A DNA stretch of 64,000 bases from Xylocopa sonorina (GCF_050948175.1 NC_135195.1:11870001-11934000), one strand, 5' to 3'. Shown: positions 14,002 through 26,861, counted from the first letter of the stretch. Numbers and translations: made by a program. Notes: a model not told the origin generated them from the sequence alone.

Positions 14002-16672
14002 ACACGCGTTTCGACGGTACGAATTTCGTTATAATTAATCGCGAGAACGTTTCCAGTTTTGTTTCTCGCCTGGCGTTTAAAGCTGCCGCGGAGCAGCTGC
14101 AATTTATACCGCGAGGGGTTCATCTCCAGTCTCTTTGAGCCACGTTTAACCGCTCAAGACGCTCGTAAATTCCTATTAAAAATCGAATAAGACGCTCCTC
14201 CCGGTTGCCCGGCATTCTTTATTGTACCGTCGATCTCATCCCACCCCTAATATTTGCCGAGTCATAAAACGCGAATTTTCAGCCCGCCGTTTACACGGCT
14301 CGAAAGATGAATGAGAGCGAAACAAAAGGGAATCCAGATTGCGGAAGAGCCTCTTACTAGCCTTTTCTGGAAGAGGCCCTCGACTTGCGGCTCAATGACT
14401 CGCTACTACTGCTACAAGCATTCGAAGCTTTCATTAGCCGGCTCTGGTAACGGAAAACAAGAAAGGGGCCGTGAGCTAAAAATCTCACGCGGATATACAT
14501 TGCTCTGTTTAGCCGCGCTCCGCCAACGTCTTCGCTTCGAAATAATGCCCTCTTAATTACGGCTCCCCCATCCACCCCTATTTCAGGTCTGACAGAAATT
14601 CTTCGCCAGTCCCTTTAATTTCATTAAATACCATCGCCGTGCGAAGTAAGAAATAAAATGAATCGCGAACGCTCGATCGTTTCCCCCTTCTCGAACGTAG
14701 TCGGTACGTGTTCCAAACAATCATCCCCTCGCGAGACACGTCAAAGCAAGAGACCCCTAACATTCCGGTCGCATGCCAGGCTCCGCAGGAACGAGACGTA
14801 CTATCCGCTCGCGGAACAGAACGGCGCAGGAGTACTCGGTCGCATTTCCGTCACGTCCGATGCCGGTTCGCTAACCCGATAGCCGGTGATCCTCCTCTCG
14901 ATGGAGACCATTCTTTCCGCCTTACCCTTCCAACTTCTCCATGCGAACCCTTTCTATTTCTGTCTTCGCCAGGACCCCTCTCCATGTACCCACCCGCGTT
15001 CCTCGGACAGATGGAGGACGAGTGGGCTCCAGGAGGGTTCTACACCAGTCAGACAATATCTGCCAATCCAAGATAGGTATTCATATTCTCCTTCGACGGT
15101 ACGTACATACGTGCAATCGATACACGTCCCACCCCGTCCTCGACGATGACGTCTCCATGTCGAACAGGTTCTCGTTCCGACGGGCGTCTTCGTTCGTCGA
15201 CAGAGGGGAATATCGTGTCGCACCGCCACAGGACTCGCTCTGACCCACGTCCACGAATACGGTGAACGAGGCAGAAATTCAATTTCGGTAAATGTCCGAT
15301 GCGCGTGGGACGTCGCTGGACCGCGCGTGTCTGCTGGAGTTCTCTCGCGTTAGTCTTACGGATCAGCCTCGGATGGTATCGTACGTTCGTTCGTTTCATT
15401 TCGTACGAATGGATGGGTGTATGAATCTTGGTTTCGAAACGGTTCGACGTAAGATTAGCCTTTTCTTGTGAGAGCTATCGAATTCACGTTCGAATCGAGC
15501 GTTCCTCGAGCGCGACGCGACGCACGCGGATCCTCCATTAGGCATTCCGTTGCACAATCTGTCAATTAAACGTTCCAATTATTAGCCGGATGAAGCAGTT
15601 CGCAGCCGCGTGTTAACCCGACGGATGGAATTATAATTACGCGCGGCAGCCTTAAGGTAATTCGAGGCACGGGGCTAAGATTTAAGCGGCAAACCAATCG
15701 ACTAACAATGGCATACTGATGTCGAATCAGTCAACAATGCGTGTCCCTAATGCAGTGGCTTATCGATTACGGCTGCTCGGTTCTACGGAACGGAGGCGCA
15801 CCCTCCGCTGCAAACGGAAGTAAATACCACCCGATTGGGAGGCTGGTACGTGTGTTTTCGCAGCGAACGAATCGAGAGAAAAATTCGATTTTTAATATTT
15901 CCTTTTGAAAAATCGATTAAAATTGACTTTCTTGTATAATTGTTCGGAAATTATCGTCAAGTTCGATAGAAAATAATTTTTCTAAGAAACTATAAAATGG
16001 CTCCAAGGAATCTATTTGTTTCGAGACGTGAAACAACTTCGTAACACGAGATCCACCCTGGACGATGTCGCATAGATCAACGAATTCCATGATCTTGAAA
16101 TTCAGTGGGGGAAAAAGAACGTCGAGGAACCCTCCCGGAAAGGACATGCCTTTAGACGTGTAAGTGGCAATAGGTGGCAGGTACAAGGAGGGTGGAAAGC
16201 CGGTTAAGTGTATACGCGAGGGTTGTGCCCCCACGCCTCCCTCGTTTCTTCACATAAATTAGCATAACACGGAATCGTGTTCGGTGAAACCGCGCTCCTT
16301 GTACACCCTCGACTTTCTATCAACCCTGTAATAGCTGGTACACACTCCTGCAGCCTCGTGGGTACGATACAAATGGCGGCTGCCACGGTGAACGGCGATG
16401 GAACGGTAAAACAGCGAGCTGGATCGACGTAAATGAAACGAAAATGAGACTTTCTGTTAATTTGCAATCAATTATGTTTCTACGTGCACGCACACGCAGA
16501 GTTGCAGGCTAATTGCGTTAATGACTCTCTAATGAAGTTCGCTCTCGCGGCCACCGACTGTTACGTGTGATTTATAATCCCGTTTCATTATTCACTCGTT
16601 ACTCATTGCCTTAATTAAAATTAATTAATCATACCCGCGATACAATTTGCCTATATCGATTGACGGACTTAC
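13759..16672 (-). other. Intron between Tmtc1-like exons C2 and D (2.9 kb, phase 0)
   Basis: The intron is bounded by the GTAAGTCC donor at 16672 and the TTTGCAG acceptor at 13759. It contains a TA dinucleotide microsatellite 185 bp upstream of exon D and otherwise mixed-composition sequence. The short open frames in it, on both strands, match no family I recognise. Confidence 0.75.
13943..13997. repeat. (TA)n microsatellite, about 27 units
   Basis: An uninterrupted TA dinucleotide run of about 55 bp starts directly after CCG CG and ends in TTTG. It lies in the Tmtc1-like intron 185 bp upstream of the exon D acceptor, and it creates tyrosine-isoleucine open frames that are artefacts. Confidence 0.97.
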
Positions 16673-16742
16673 AGCGGCGATGAGCAACGTTCGCCAGCGG
16701 GCTTCGCGGCCTCGTCCTTGAGTCGCGGAGGATCCGGAGAAG
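16673..16742 (-). CDS. Tmtc1: Tmtc1-like exon C2: basic linker and start of next membrane helix
   Basis: This 70 bp exon gives one base to complete AG|C (Ser128) and 23 codons (residues 129-151), a Gly/Ser/Arg-rich cytosol-like linker FSGSSATQGRGREARWR followed by TLLIAA, the first turn of a membrane helix finished by exon D. The donor GTAAGTCCG from 16672 is strong. The 5' boundary is less certain. Reading upstream in frame meets a TAG at 16763-16761, so the exon must begin after it; the only AG that fits the phase-2 intron from exon C is in GTCGTTCAAG at 16743, an AAG acceptor with a modest pyrimidine tract. If another small exon lies between this and exon C, acceptance at 16761 (CACTCGTAG) would be possible. 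The linker is poorly conserved in the family, so identity rests on frame, position and its junction with exon D. Confidence 0.72.
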
Positions 16743-19374
16743 CTTGAACGACGTCGAATGAACAGTCGAGACGTCTACGAGTGCACTTTGCATACCTTTA
16801 ACGGTAATGCTCCCGGAAATATCGTTTAAATTAATTCGCCACGATAAGAACAATGAAACGCCGCGCTGCCACGACGCTGATACGACTCGTACTTCGCGAA
16901 TCGTTTGCTGGTATAACGCGCGGAATAATGTTTCCAGTGGTTCTCTTCTTCTTCGTTGCATTGGAAAATTGTGAGAGGAAGATTAATGATAAGATCGAAG
17001 AAAATTAAAGAGTACGTGTACACTTGCGATTAAAAAGAAAACAAAGAACGAAACGAAGAATTTGTCCCTTAAAAAATATCCTACAGCATTGAAGATGAGC
17101 CTTAATGTGGATAAATACCAGCTCGCATTTTATCTTAGCCCCGCAGAGGCTTGATCGATTTACATAGTAGCGGCATAGCCTAAGCCGTATTCGCAGGTTG
17201 GTCAACACAATTCAAGAGAAGCGAGTTTAACTTGCGCGATCGTAAAAGTGAACTCTCGGCGGTGAATGTATCTACGTTAACGATCGTTAAACTTACTTAA
17301 ACCGTGAGACGGCTGCGAGCATCTCCGCGAACGATAAAAACTGCGAGTATATCAGTCGTTAAGAATTAACGACACGAATCCAAAGTCGTTTGCGACTGCT
17401 GTGAAACACTATTTCGACTTCCCTTAACGGTCCCAATTACTGTTCATTCAATTGTATAATTACTGAAATATCGCAGTGTATAAAATAGACGAGATATTAA
17501 TAATTAAAGGTCGCTGTTCAAATGCATCAGAAATGCATGCGCACAGACTCGATATGAACCGTCGTAATGTCTGCTCGTAAAATAAAGTAGTTTAAGTCCG
17601 TCTATAGCCAGACATTGTATCTGCGAGCATGTAAATTCCGCTGAACGGACGTACTGTAGAACAACGAAATGAACAGCAATGTTTACTCAATAATGTAGCT
17701 TCATACATTAAAAATCGTGCGTAAATGAGATAGAAAATTAAAATTTCCCAATACAATGTAAACGTTTCATTTTTGCTGTGGTGGTTCGATTTACTACCAC
17801 CAGCTCGGTTCGATTTACATTCTCTCTCTCTATACACAAAAATGTACGTGATACTTAAAAGATTATTACTCCCAAGGATTATAAAATGAAAAAAAAAAGA
17901 TTAATCACCTCTCAACCCAAAACTTCCGCCGCGTTACCCAATTTAACATCAATCGTCAATAGAACACGAATGGCAGTTCGGACGATCCGAAAAGAATGCA
18001 CGAAACTCACAAGCAAAACGAAACTTTCCGAAATTTTCAAACGCCAATTCGAACAAAGCCACGGGCTCGTATTACGTCGACCGCGGTCGTTGCATTGGCG
18101 TGTAGACGAGCACGCGAACAACCCTCGCGGTAATTCCGCGCGGAGGCGGTCGAATAAATTCGCTGGAGAACGCTGGACGGACGCGTATCGCCGGTCACCC
18201 TCGGTGGCGCGTGTCAATTTCATTATCGTCCGTGTCCGATGTTGGCCGGAATATCCGAGCGACGTCTCTCGAGGAGTCGTAGCCGAGTCCGAGCCAGGAT
18301 AAACGGATAAACGTGTACGTCGACGTTCCTCGACCGCTTTATTCGTTCCTGTCCGACGGCTAGTGCAGACATTACCGGTAATACGATAAGGACCGGAGGC
18401 ATTGGGTAAAACACGCGCGTCCCTCGCTCGACGGGAAATCATGCGGGGCTTCTACGCACGAACGACCGCGCGTGTGACACGTTAACAGGATTCGATTCTG
18501 TTCCAGTCCTCCTCGCGGCTAACCATTCGAACGTTGTTTTCTCTTATTCTAGCTGGACAGCCGGACTTGCTCGCTCGATTTACAGTTATGAAATTCGATT
18601 GGGACAGCTGTGTAATTGAGTTAGGCTGAGATGAGCGGCCATCCAGGCTGGCGAAGACTTTCGTGGGCTTGTTGTGCTCGAATGCGACAGAATTATACTG
18701 ATCGTGCAACGGGTTTGTACGTTTGGTCTATCGAGTGCGAATTCTAAAGGGTAGGTTAAATTGAAAAACCTGGACGTCTAATATTTAACAAACATGTGAC
18801 TAGATTTTTCAAAGTGTATTAAATTTCTCGAGATTTTCACGAACTCTCTATGTTTCGAATCCAATTTCAACTTGTTCGATACTTATTACAGAACTCACCG
18901 AAACAAGAAGAGCCGCAGCACGACGAGAAAAGTGCCTCGAGTCGTCGTTCCATCTGGCTTCGGAAATAGACCTGAAGCATAAAGAAGTGAAACGTTAAGT
19001 GCAATTCGTCGTTGTCTTGCATAAAAGAGGAACTCCCGGGTACTCGAAAATTATTCATTCTCAAATCAAATTGTCACGAGTCGAATGTTCTCCGAGGTAC
19101 CGATAATTCGTCCACAAATCGGAAGGATCGTCTTGCGGTTTATCCAAAGAATCGCGTACAAATCTGATTCAGCCGCGATTTACATTCCTCGAGGCATAGT
19201 TATTCAAATACACCAACCTCGCATAATCCGGTGTAAACAGTTAATCCGAGTTCGCTATTTTATGACCGAGTATTCGATCGTCTTTGCCTAACGTTAACAA
19301 CAGGAGCCCCTCTATTAACATAAATCCCATTTTCTGCACGTATGCAAAAGAACCGATTGGCGATACTCGTGTAT

Positions 19375-19881
19375 TTAACCCTTTGCGCTCAACGACTTTT
19401 TCGATGTGTCATGTGTGCGTGACATTTTAAAAAACGCTTACCAAGGTATTCTGATTTGCCAGAATCTTTTGAGTCATCGCTGCTACTTCCAGATTCACTG
19501 TCTGTTACTCTAATTTTTCTATTTCTCACACCCAATACGTCGTCACTATTTACGCTCGCTCTACCACTAATTTCATCATCGATAGATAAGTTTCTGATCA
19601 ATTCAAAGTGAAAATCGCCTTAAAACTTTCAAACGAGTGGAGCAAAATTTCGCGATACGCGTGCTCGCTTCGACCGTCGAAGCTGTATTAACGCTAGATA
19701 CGTCGTATTCAGGACTACAGTCGTAGAAGAATTTTACATCACAATGTCACTTTTCAACCGAAGACATAAACAACCCGAGGGACATATTCGCGAACCAATA
19801 CTTCGCATCTATCAACTGGAGATAACGAAATTCAGCATAAACAGAGACTGTCGCCTCTCGAGTTCGAGCGCAGAAGGTTAA
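19375..19881. mobile_element. piggyBac-like element, short internally deleted copy
   Basis: Seen: the segment is flanked by TTAA at 19375-19378 and 19878-19881. Immediately inside, the left end reads CCCTTTGCGCTC (19379-19390) and the right end, read inward on the other strand, CCTTCTGCGCTC (19877-19866); 10 of 12 positions match. Known: piggyBac-superfamily elements insert at and duplicate TTAA and have terminal repeats beginning CCC or CC, often CCCTTTGC-like in insects. The body is 499 bp, far too short for a transposase of about 550-600 residues, so this would be a MITE-like deletion derivative. An open frame inside has the acidic Ser/Asp-rich character of a piggyBac transposase N-terminus. 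It sits in the intron between Tmtc1-like exons C and C2. TTAA is common in this sequence, so the terminal repeats rather than the TTAAs carry the evidence. Confidence 0.55.
19389..19601 (-). pseudogene. Possible remnant of piggyBac-like transposase N-terminus
   Basis: This 70-codon open frame lies inside the TTAA-flanked element and runs into its left terminal repeat, where it stops. The protein has LSIDDEISG near its start and an acidic serine-rich middle (DSESGSSSDDSKDSGKSEY). piggyBac transposases typically begin with a DDEI- or DEE-containing, acidic Ser/Asp/Glu-rich segment before the catalytic domain. Nothing of the catalytic DDD domain or the cysteine-rich C-terminus is present. The resemblance is one of composition and context only, so the call is tentative; it could be a chance open frame. 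Confidence 0.3.
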
Positions 19882-20767
19882 GGTTTCAAAATACTCATGA
19901 CACGGCACAGTTTTATATTTCACATTTAAATGCAATTTTATTCGCAAGACATCCGGCGAGAAAACTTTTATTTATACGTACTGCAAATTTTGAACAGACA
20001 AGATGTACTTACGGAGACCCGTGTTAAATGCGACCGCGTCCACCCTCCTTAGGGGATGGTTGACTCTCGCGTTAACGAAACGAAATGAAATATCCACGAA
20101 TGGATGAAACAACGCTATGCAATGCGACGATGCGATCCTTTTAGCTTTAATTTTGTCTCGAGTTCAGAAGATTATTTTTAAATTGCTAAAGAACACGTCA
20201 CTCGCTATATTTGTATCGATATTTCGCTTCGATAGTTCTCTTCGACGTTTTTACTGGAAACGTCCGTGAAACAGTGTCGATGAGGAGGACGTCAAAACTT
20301 GTTTAGAGATCACTAATTTTAACGCGTCGACGGAAGTGCGTTTCGCTTCGGAGTCATCCATTTCTTGTCGATGTTAATAAAATTCCGTCGGGACGCTAAC
20401 ACTTTACGATCACGGGCCGAAGGATACGCTGGGAAGGGACTCAAAAATTGTTCATCCCCTTTTGTTCTACATTATTGCAGGGATGATCCTCGACGCTCTC
20501 GAGCCTCCGGAGAAAAGGGGGCGATAACGTAAATCGAAGTTATCTCGTATTATCCAACCAACGCGGAATTCACCCACGACTCCCCGGAGTTCTCGTTACA
20601 AAGGAAAGTAATCGAGGGTTGAATCAAGCAAGGTCGCGCGTAGTCGCGCGAAGGTGCCAGCCGAGGACGAGGGCGTTACTTCTTATTCGAGGATTTATTG
20701 GCGAGCACCCAAGGCGAGGCGTCCCGTTTCGAAACTGTTCCACGGCGGTCGCGCCTTAAACGCTTAC

Positions 20768-20899
20768 CTCTTGATTGAATGCCAGGAACGACAGAGGTCG
20801 TAAAGAAGGTTTAGAGGCAAAACAGTAATGCCTGTTTCCTTGGCGAGCATCGACAGCGCGCCGAGGCACACGCTGCTCCACACGTAAGCTGTCTGCTGT
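20768..20899 (-). CDS. Tmtc1: Tmtc1-like exon C: MLAKETGITV motif
   Basis: This 132 bp exon contributes one base to Gly84, then 43 codons (residues 85-127), then two bases AG. It reads QQTAYVWSSVCLGALSML followed by AKETGITVLPLNLLYDLC and RSWHSIK. The segment LGALSMLAKETGITVLPLNLLYDL aligns with the TMTC block that in human TMTC1 has MLVKETGITV; other TMTCs have KEQGIT or KEQGVT here, which is the main reason for the TMTC1 call. Two hydrophobic helices, about residues 91-103 and 108-120, flank the KET turn. The acceptor is TCGTTCCATGTTCCAG, ending at 20900, and the donor is GTAAGCG from 20767. The intron back to exon B is 6,777 bp. The linker between the exon B helix and this one is shorter than in human TMTC1. 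Confidence 0.92.
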
Positions 20900-22857
20900 C
20901 TGGAACATGGAACGAGAAAAACTTCGCTTAATGCGTTTCCCGGATGGAATGTCATTACCCTGATAAAATTGCACGATAGCTCATTGCGCAGTGACCGTCA
21001 ACGTGCTTTAACGAAGGGAGTGATTAGAATCTTTGGTGCGGACGTCGAACGCGAAGTTGGTGCTCTGGCCTGGTTCACGAGGGACGACAAGATTTAGTTT
21101 TTAAAGGGTGCTATCGATACGCCAATCGTTAGAACCCGTGAATTTCGTGGATCTATATTTTTGTACAGACAAGAGCTGAGAAACGAGACGCAAACAAAAA
21201 TGTTAATATATATGCTTGGTTCGATAAACTGTGCAACTTTGAAACGAACTATATTTCAACAGTAATCCTAAGATACACTAATGCAACATTCCTGCGTAAT
21301 CTGCATAATTACCATATTACCAGACAAGAAGAACCGGAGTTTAATTACCAAAACCGTTCCATTGTTTCCCGCGTTTAATGTAACGGGGTGCAGCTGTAGC
21401 CAAGGGTAAGTACTTGAAACTTATGTACACGCGAATTTCTGCTTTGTTTGAGCGGACTCCGACCAGCCGTCTGCTTGCGTACTTTATCTTTTTGTGGACT
21501 TACTTTACGCGGATGCGGGGTAACGTCTGTAACACGGCCGCGGGCAACAGAATCCGAGCTTTAACCGGATTTCGTCGTGGTAAGTCCGCGCGACAGCTTT
21601 TCGTTGACAAGTTTCCTCCGCGGATATTAAAAAATATGAGCCACTGAAGATGATGGAAATGCTTTTGGATTGGTTTCTCTACTGCCTCGGTAGATAGAGT
21701 CTGCGAGACGTATGAACGACATTTTTCGTTCGTACACGCTGTCATATATATTATACGAGCAATATCGTCGTTTAAACTTTATGTGTATATAGACAAAATT
21801 GTGTGATTCTGACCAGAAACAAAAGGGAGTAAATGAAAGAGGAGGAATAAAAGCTAAACAGTCGGGCAGATTCAAAGGATTCTAAATGCGAATTCGTTGG
21901 GTCTCTATTTATTAAAAATTTACTTATCACCGGCCTGGAGTCGGCGTTTATAATGCGATCACCTTCGAAAAAAAGAGCGGAGAGGGCGTAGGAATGAAAA
22001 GATCGCTCACGGAGTTAATAACGCATTAAGAGTAAAGGTTAACGAGGATCATTATGAGGCATAATAAAATTGACCTATCTTTCTATCGTCGCACCGTGAG
22101 GGACAATTATACTCATTCACCACTGCGATATATTTAAATCGCATTGTGCTGGGCCGGACGGGCGTGGAAAGTAGGTGGTATACGGATAAAGAAAAGTGGC
22201 GAGTCGGCTCGCGATTCCAAACGTGGCGGTGAATAATGAATATTGAAATCCCGGTTGGAACCGTGACGCTTTAAATAGCAGCGTTAAATTAAGATTGGAT
22301 CTCGTATAATCGTTGATACGATATTCAAATCCCCGGCGTTTATTGATACACTCCTGGTGGAATTAATGACGATAGAAATCTAGTTCCGCCGAGTCCCGGC
22401 TCTTCCCCGCGTTATTAAAATTTCGAACCGTTCGGAGGGCCTCAAATATTGAGAAAAAGAGAATGAAGTTTAATTACTGTCGCGTAGACGACTTGAATCT
22501 GCATTTAAATTGCGTTTCGAAAACGCGACAGTTCGTCAAAGAAACCGTCGATGGGAAATGTTAGCCGGTGCTAAATGAAATAGCCGCTTTCGATGTGGTT
22601 CAAACAAACATACGATTATTAATAAATTAATATTTTCGATACCCCATAAAATTTTGAAATTAAATAAATTCGTAATGTAACGAAACGTTTCTCTGGTGGA
22701 CAGCCTAAAAATTCTTCTCGCGATACATTATATTTTCAGGTACAGTGGCACTTAAAAACCCTCTCGAGTGTACATTTTATACAAGATAATATTAATCCAG
22801 CATCGAGTAGAAAAGTAAATATTGTACGGACTTGTAGTAGCTGGATATCGTTGAAAA

Positions 22858-22901
22858 CGAGGGAACAGCTCGAACGTATCGTTCGAGCGGTCGATCCCTC
22901 G
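22858..22901. repeat. Imperfect hairpin with two nested stems
   Basis: The inner arms GCTCGAACG and CGTTCGAGC (22868-22876 and 22880-22888) are perfect complements around the loop TAT. The outer arms CGAGGGA (22858-22864) and TCCCTCG (22895-22901) also pair, leaving an asymmetric internal loop. It is too short for a typical animal microRNA precursor. Confidence 0.8.
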
Positions 22902-25900
22902 CAGCCTCGACGGCTAACTAGAGGGATATTTCAACTTTTACTAAGAGTAAATTGTTATTAAGAAAGTTCTTAACTTGTCATTTCAACGTGACAGCGTTGG
23001 AAGGTTCCCCGGCGAGGCGGAAAGGAGGAAAGTTAAAGATGTATCGTCGATAACAATGGGCGTTGAGAACCTCGTCGCCCTCTTCCTCCTCCCTTTCTAT
23101 TTTGTTCTCCACTCTCTTTTTTTTCCCCCTCGTCGTAGTTGAGGCTAGAGTTTCCCGGGAACTGTTTCAACTTCTTGAAATTAAATTAGGATATCTTTGA
23201 AGCGCGGGCGCGTCGGTGTAGAAACTTCGAGAAGGTCGAACGGCCAGGCACGGAAACGCTTCGAACGAACGCGAAAGATAATTCCGCTTCTAACGAGCCG
23301 AGGGGATGAAGAGTGAAATACGGGCGAACAGAGCATCACGATGCGTTCATGGTTAACAGTCGTGCGCCTCTGGAAATTTTAGGAATGCCACGTCTCTTTC
23401 GCGGAACCGGAAATGAAATTCGCGAAATACAGACGAGCAGAAAATGTGCCACCCCCGTGGGTCCAATAACGAGTTAAACGGTTATTCGAATTCAACTTGT
23501 CGTTCGTACTTTCGCGGTAATTAAACCGCAGTTTAAAAAGGAACGTATCAAACGGCGTGTCAGCACTAAATTATTTCGAAACGGACCAAAGTAAGCGACG
23601 TATAATTTCTTTAACCAACCCGATGGAAAAATATTCCAGTAAAAATGAAATCGATAGCAACGAACGCATTATCATAGAAACTGCTTCGCGCCATATCCGC
23701 TTCTACAAGCGCGCAAGTTTAACCGTACAAGTTCAGTCGGTTACAAACGACGCGGCGTTGCACTTCGAAGGGGGTTAACATGGAACAGCGCGAGCAGGGG
23801 TAGTAGGTAAGAGCGCGAACCGTGGGGCCGATAAAAACGAGGAGGACGTCCGGGCCAGAGAGACGCGGCATTTCTTACAATTTACATCAAAGCTACGTAA
23901 GTAAGATTAATGGACGGTTGTCGTAACTAGGCGTGGGTGTCGAGTTCCAAGGAGGACGGCAAAAACGGCCCAGCCGTTTCACGACGCGGGATTACGCGCA
24001 GAAATTATTACTTATTGGATATCCCGGCGGTAATTACTTCGGGTGGAGGTGCCCGAAACCGAAAGAGAGCAATGTTTCGTGAATCGTAAGTTCGCGCTGG
24101 GAACAAAAGCCGTGAATGCTAAACGGGATAACGGTTTTAAGCGGCAAGGTCGTTCATCCCGTGATTTATCAGGCCGCACTCTGTGTTCAACAATAGATTC
24201 TCATCAAGCTAATGAATGCAGTTATTCGTAGTCGGAATGAAAGGTTCGTTGTTTAAGGGGCCGGCTGAAAGGGCACCTAATTACGAGTGATTTAAGAATT
24301 TCGCAGTTGGGTCGGATGGTGTTTGAGAAATTGGCCAGCTTGCTGTTTAGTTTGGATCCTGTGCTGTGTAATCGACGATTTCAGATACGGGTATGCGTCT
24401 ATTACAACCAATTAATTATATCCGTGAACCTGTACTGTATTTTTCAAGCGGACCATCTTGATACTTTCTATGCACTGATTACACGGCGAAAGTTGGACGA
24501 TGATAACTTTGCTACTTCAATAAACGCTCGTCTCGTCGAAGTAAATCTTTTCAATCGACCGTTAATTAACACGCGAAAGCATCGAGACAGAGGCGGCATA
24601 AAATTTTCAATCTAAAAAATTGATAAACTCGATCATAATCCATGGCGATATTAATTTATGAAAAGCGTGGCAACTTCGCCGGTCCCTTTGAAAGTCTCCG
24701 CCGACGAGACGAAGTAAAAAAGTAGCGAATCGGAAAAACGTGAAACGGAACATTTGATCAAAAGATGGTGGTACGTGAATCGCGAGCTACCCGATTTCCA
24801 AAGCATAAGCAGCCGCGAAACGGGGGGGATCGATACAGGTCAACGGATTTGAAGGGTGGCAATTACGCGCGAGAGAGGAGTATCATCGATGGAAGAGGGA
24901 GAGGGTCGAACGAGGAGCAACGGGAAAGGATGGGAACGGATTCCTTCGGTCTCGAGACAACCGCTTTATCCTACAGCCAGCTGTCAATCGATCGACGCCA
25001 CGACGGCTTTACTTTCCTTTCGAAACTTCCACGAAACGTTGCTTTCAGCTCAAACCGTTCGCAGCGTGAAGCGTTCCGCGAATAGACCCGCGATACTTTC
25101 GAGACAGTTTGAACAGCTTCGAATTCTATGATTCGCTGGGAAATCAGGTACGGAGCACGGCGAAAGAGGAACTTTCTGATGAAGGGAAGTTGATGTCCGT
25201 TTGCTTGAAGCGCACCGATAAGATGGTCCGATAAGAAATCAAAGGATATTCAAATGTATACTGAGAAAGGAGATGAAATACTTCCACGGTGAATGCGTAC
25301 AACATTCTGCACAGTTCTGCGTCCGTGAAAGAAACTCTCGAATCCCGTTCTCCAACTCGAATCTCATTTTACCACTTCGTTGTGATCAAATTATGCCACG
25401 GTTTGGAAATAGTGAATTTAGAACTGATACGTCCGTCACAAAAAGATGGCTAAAGTTACTGTTGCAGCGGCTTTTTGAGGTAAAACACGCGTGCCTTTCA
25501 ATGGGAAACACGAAACCTAAAAAGCTACCCTCGGTTCATTAAAAAGACGGAGATTCGTTTCCATCAATATCAGACGGTTCACCTTCAACATCAAACGCTA
25601 TTTCCTTTAACATTCCATGAGCAGCTAATTACTCCCTTTAAATCTGCCAGAGAATGAGAGAGAAAGAGAGAGACAGAAAGAGTAAAGGTAGAAGAAAGAG
25701 CGACTGTAACGATCCAAGCGTAACTGAAAGGTCTAAGGATTCAACAGCAGCGTAACGTTCGCGGAACAGCCGAATGCGTTCCCAGTAATTCGACGAACGA
25801 TGTCACTGATTTCGAACAATAAGCGTTTGTTCCCAAACGTTTCTTATTCCCTACCTTTCAACTCCCCCTGTTCCTTCCTTCCCCCGCCCTTCCTCTTTTA

Positions 25901-26148
25901 TTTTCAATACGAATATTCATTCGAGATTCATTACCTAAAAGCCCAAAGGTTGACACACTGACCCGATTCGACAACCATTTAAACGAAGCGACCGTTTTCC
26001 GCGTCATTTACGAGCTGTGCGCCTCCGTTTCTCACGATGTAACGCGTATTTTACACGCCTCGCGCCACTCTCATCCTCCCTCGCCAATTCTCCCTCTCTG
26101 TCTCTCCGACTCTTACTCTATCAGGATACTTGTTACTCTTTTTTCATC

Positions 26149-26162
26149 AAAAAAAAAAAAAA
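26149..26162. repeat. A14 homopolymer
   Basis: A run of 14 A follows TTTTTTCATC. There is no target-site duplication or element body recognisable next to it, so I do not read it as the tail of a retroelement. Confidence 0.9.
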
Positions 26163-26861
26163 GGGAGTGGAAACGCGCGTTCGCTCGACGTCTAGCACAC
26201 TACCATCGATTGATACAGCGCGAAACAGGGGTGGTGCCGCTCGTTTCGAACAGAGCCGTGTTGGCCCGCGAAAGGTTCAAGTTTAATTACGCGGCCGTCT
26301 AGCGCGGAAATTAATTTCACCGACCGTGATGTGTTGCTTTCGTTGGATTACGTTCTCACGGCTGCGGTGTGAATTCGAAAAAGCGATCACGAACGTGGAT
26401 TCGCGTGAAGATAAACCTGCTACGATTTTTAATCTTCTAATTGGATGAATTTTCCTTTTCAACCACTCGTGAAACATTTTATTCGGAGGGACGAGAATCG
26501 TTTAAGTCGAGTAATCTACGATAAAAATCGAACAAGAAGATCTATCAGGCTTTAAAAAAATATCTCACCTTTAAATGTCGCGTTACCACCTCGCGCACGT
26601 TCTACCCTTTACCTATCGGATCCCTCGATATCCCTTAGAAATCATTTCCCTTCGAACGAGCTGTTACTCGTCACGTATCGCGTGCTCCAAAAGAAGAACA
26701 AAGACCAGCAAAAAAAAGTCGGTTGAAAGTGAAACTTGGAGTTTAGAGAGGAGCTCTTTAATATCCCAGGACGGTGGAGCCAAGCGACTCACCCTCGAAG
26801 CCTCCGCCGCGAAGCGCGTCATCCCCCGTCGCGCGTAAGTCCGGGACGCTCTCGCAGCGGC

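Larger units (their letters stand above)
16743..20767 (-). other. Intron between Tmtc1-like exons C and C2 (4.0 kb, phase 2)
   Basis: The donor GTAAGCG is at 20767 and the inferred acceptor at 16743. The intron hosts a piggyBac-like element at 19375-19881. The rest is moderately AT-rich with no recognised coding or RNA gene. Confidence 0.65.

Noticed and set aside
13707..14138. Open frames with long Tyr-Ile repeats on both strands
   Set aside because: They are translations of the TA microsatellite.
18790..18815. TGTGACTAGATTTTTC, resembling the miR-279/996 seed
   Set aside because: Only the first bases match and no hairpin with a complementary arm is present.
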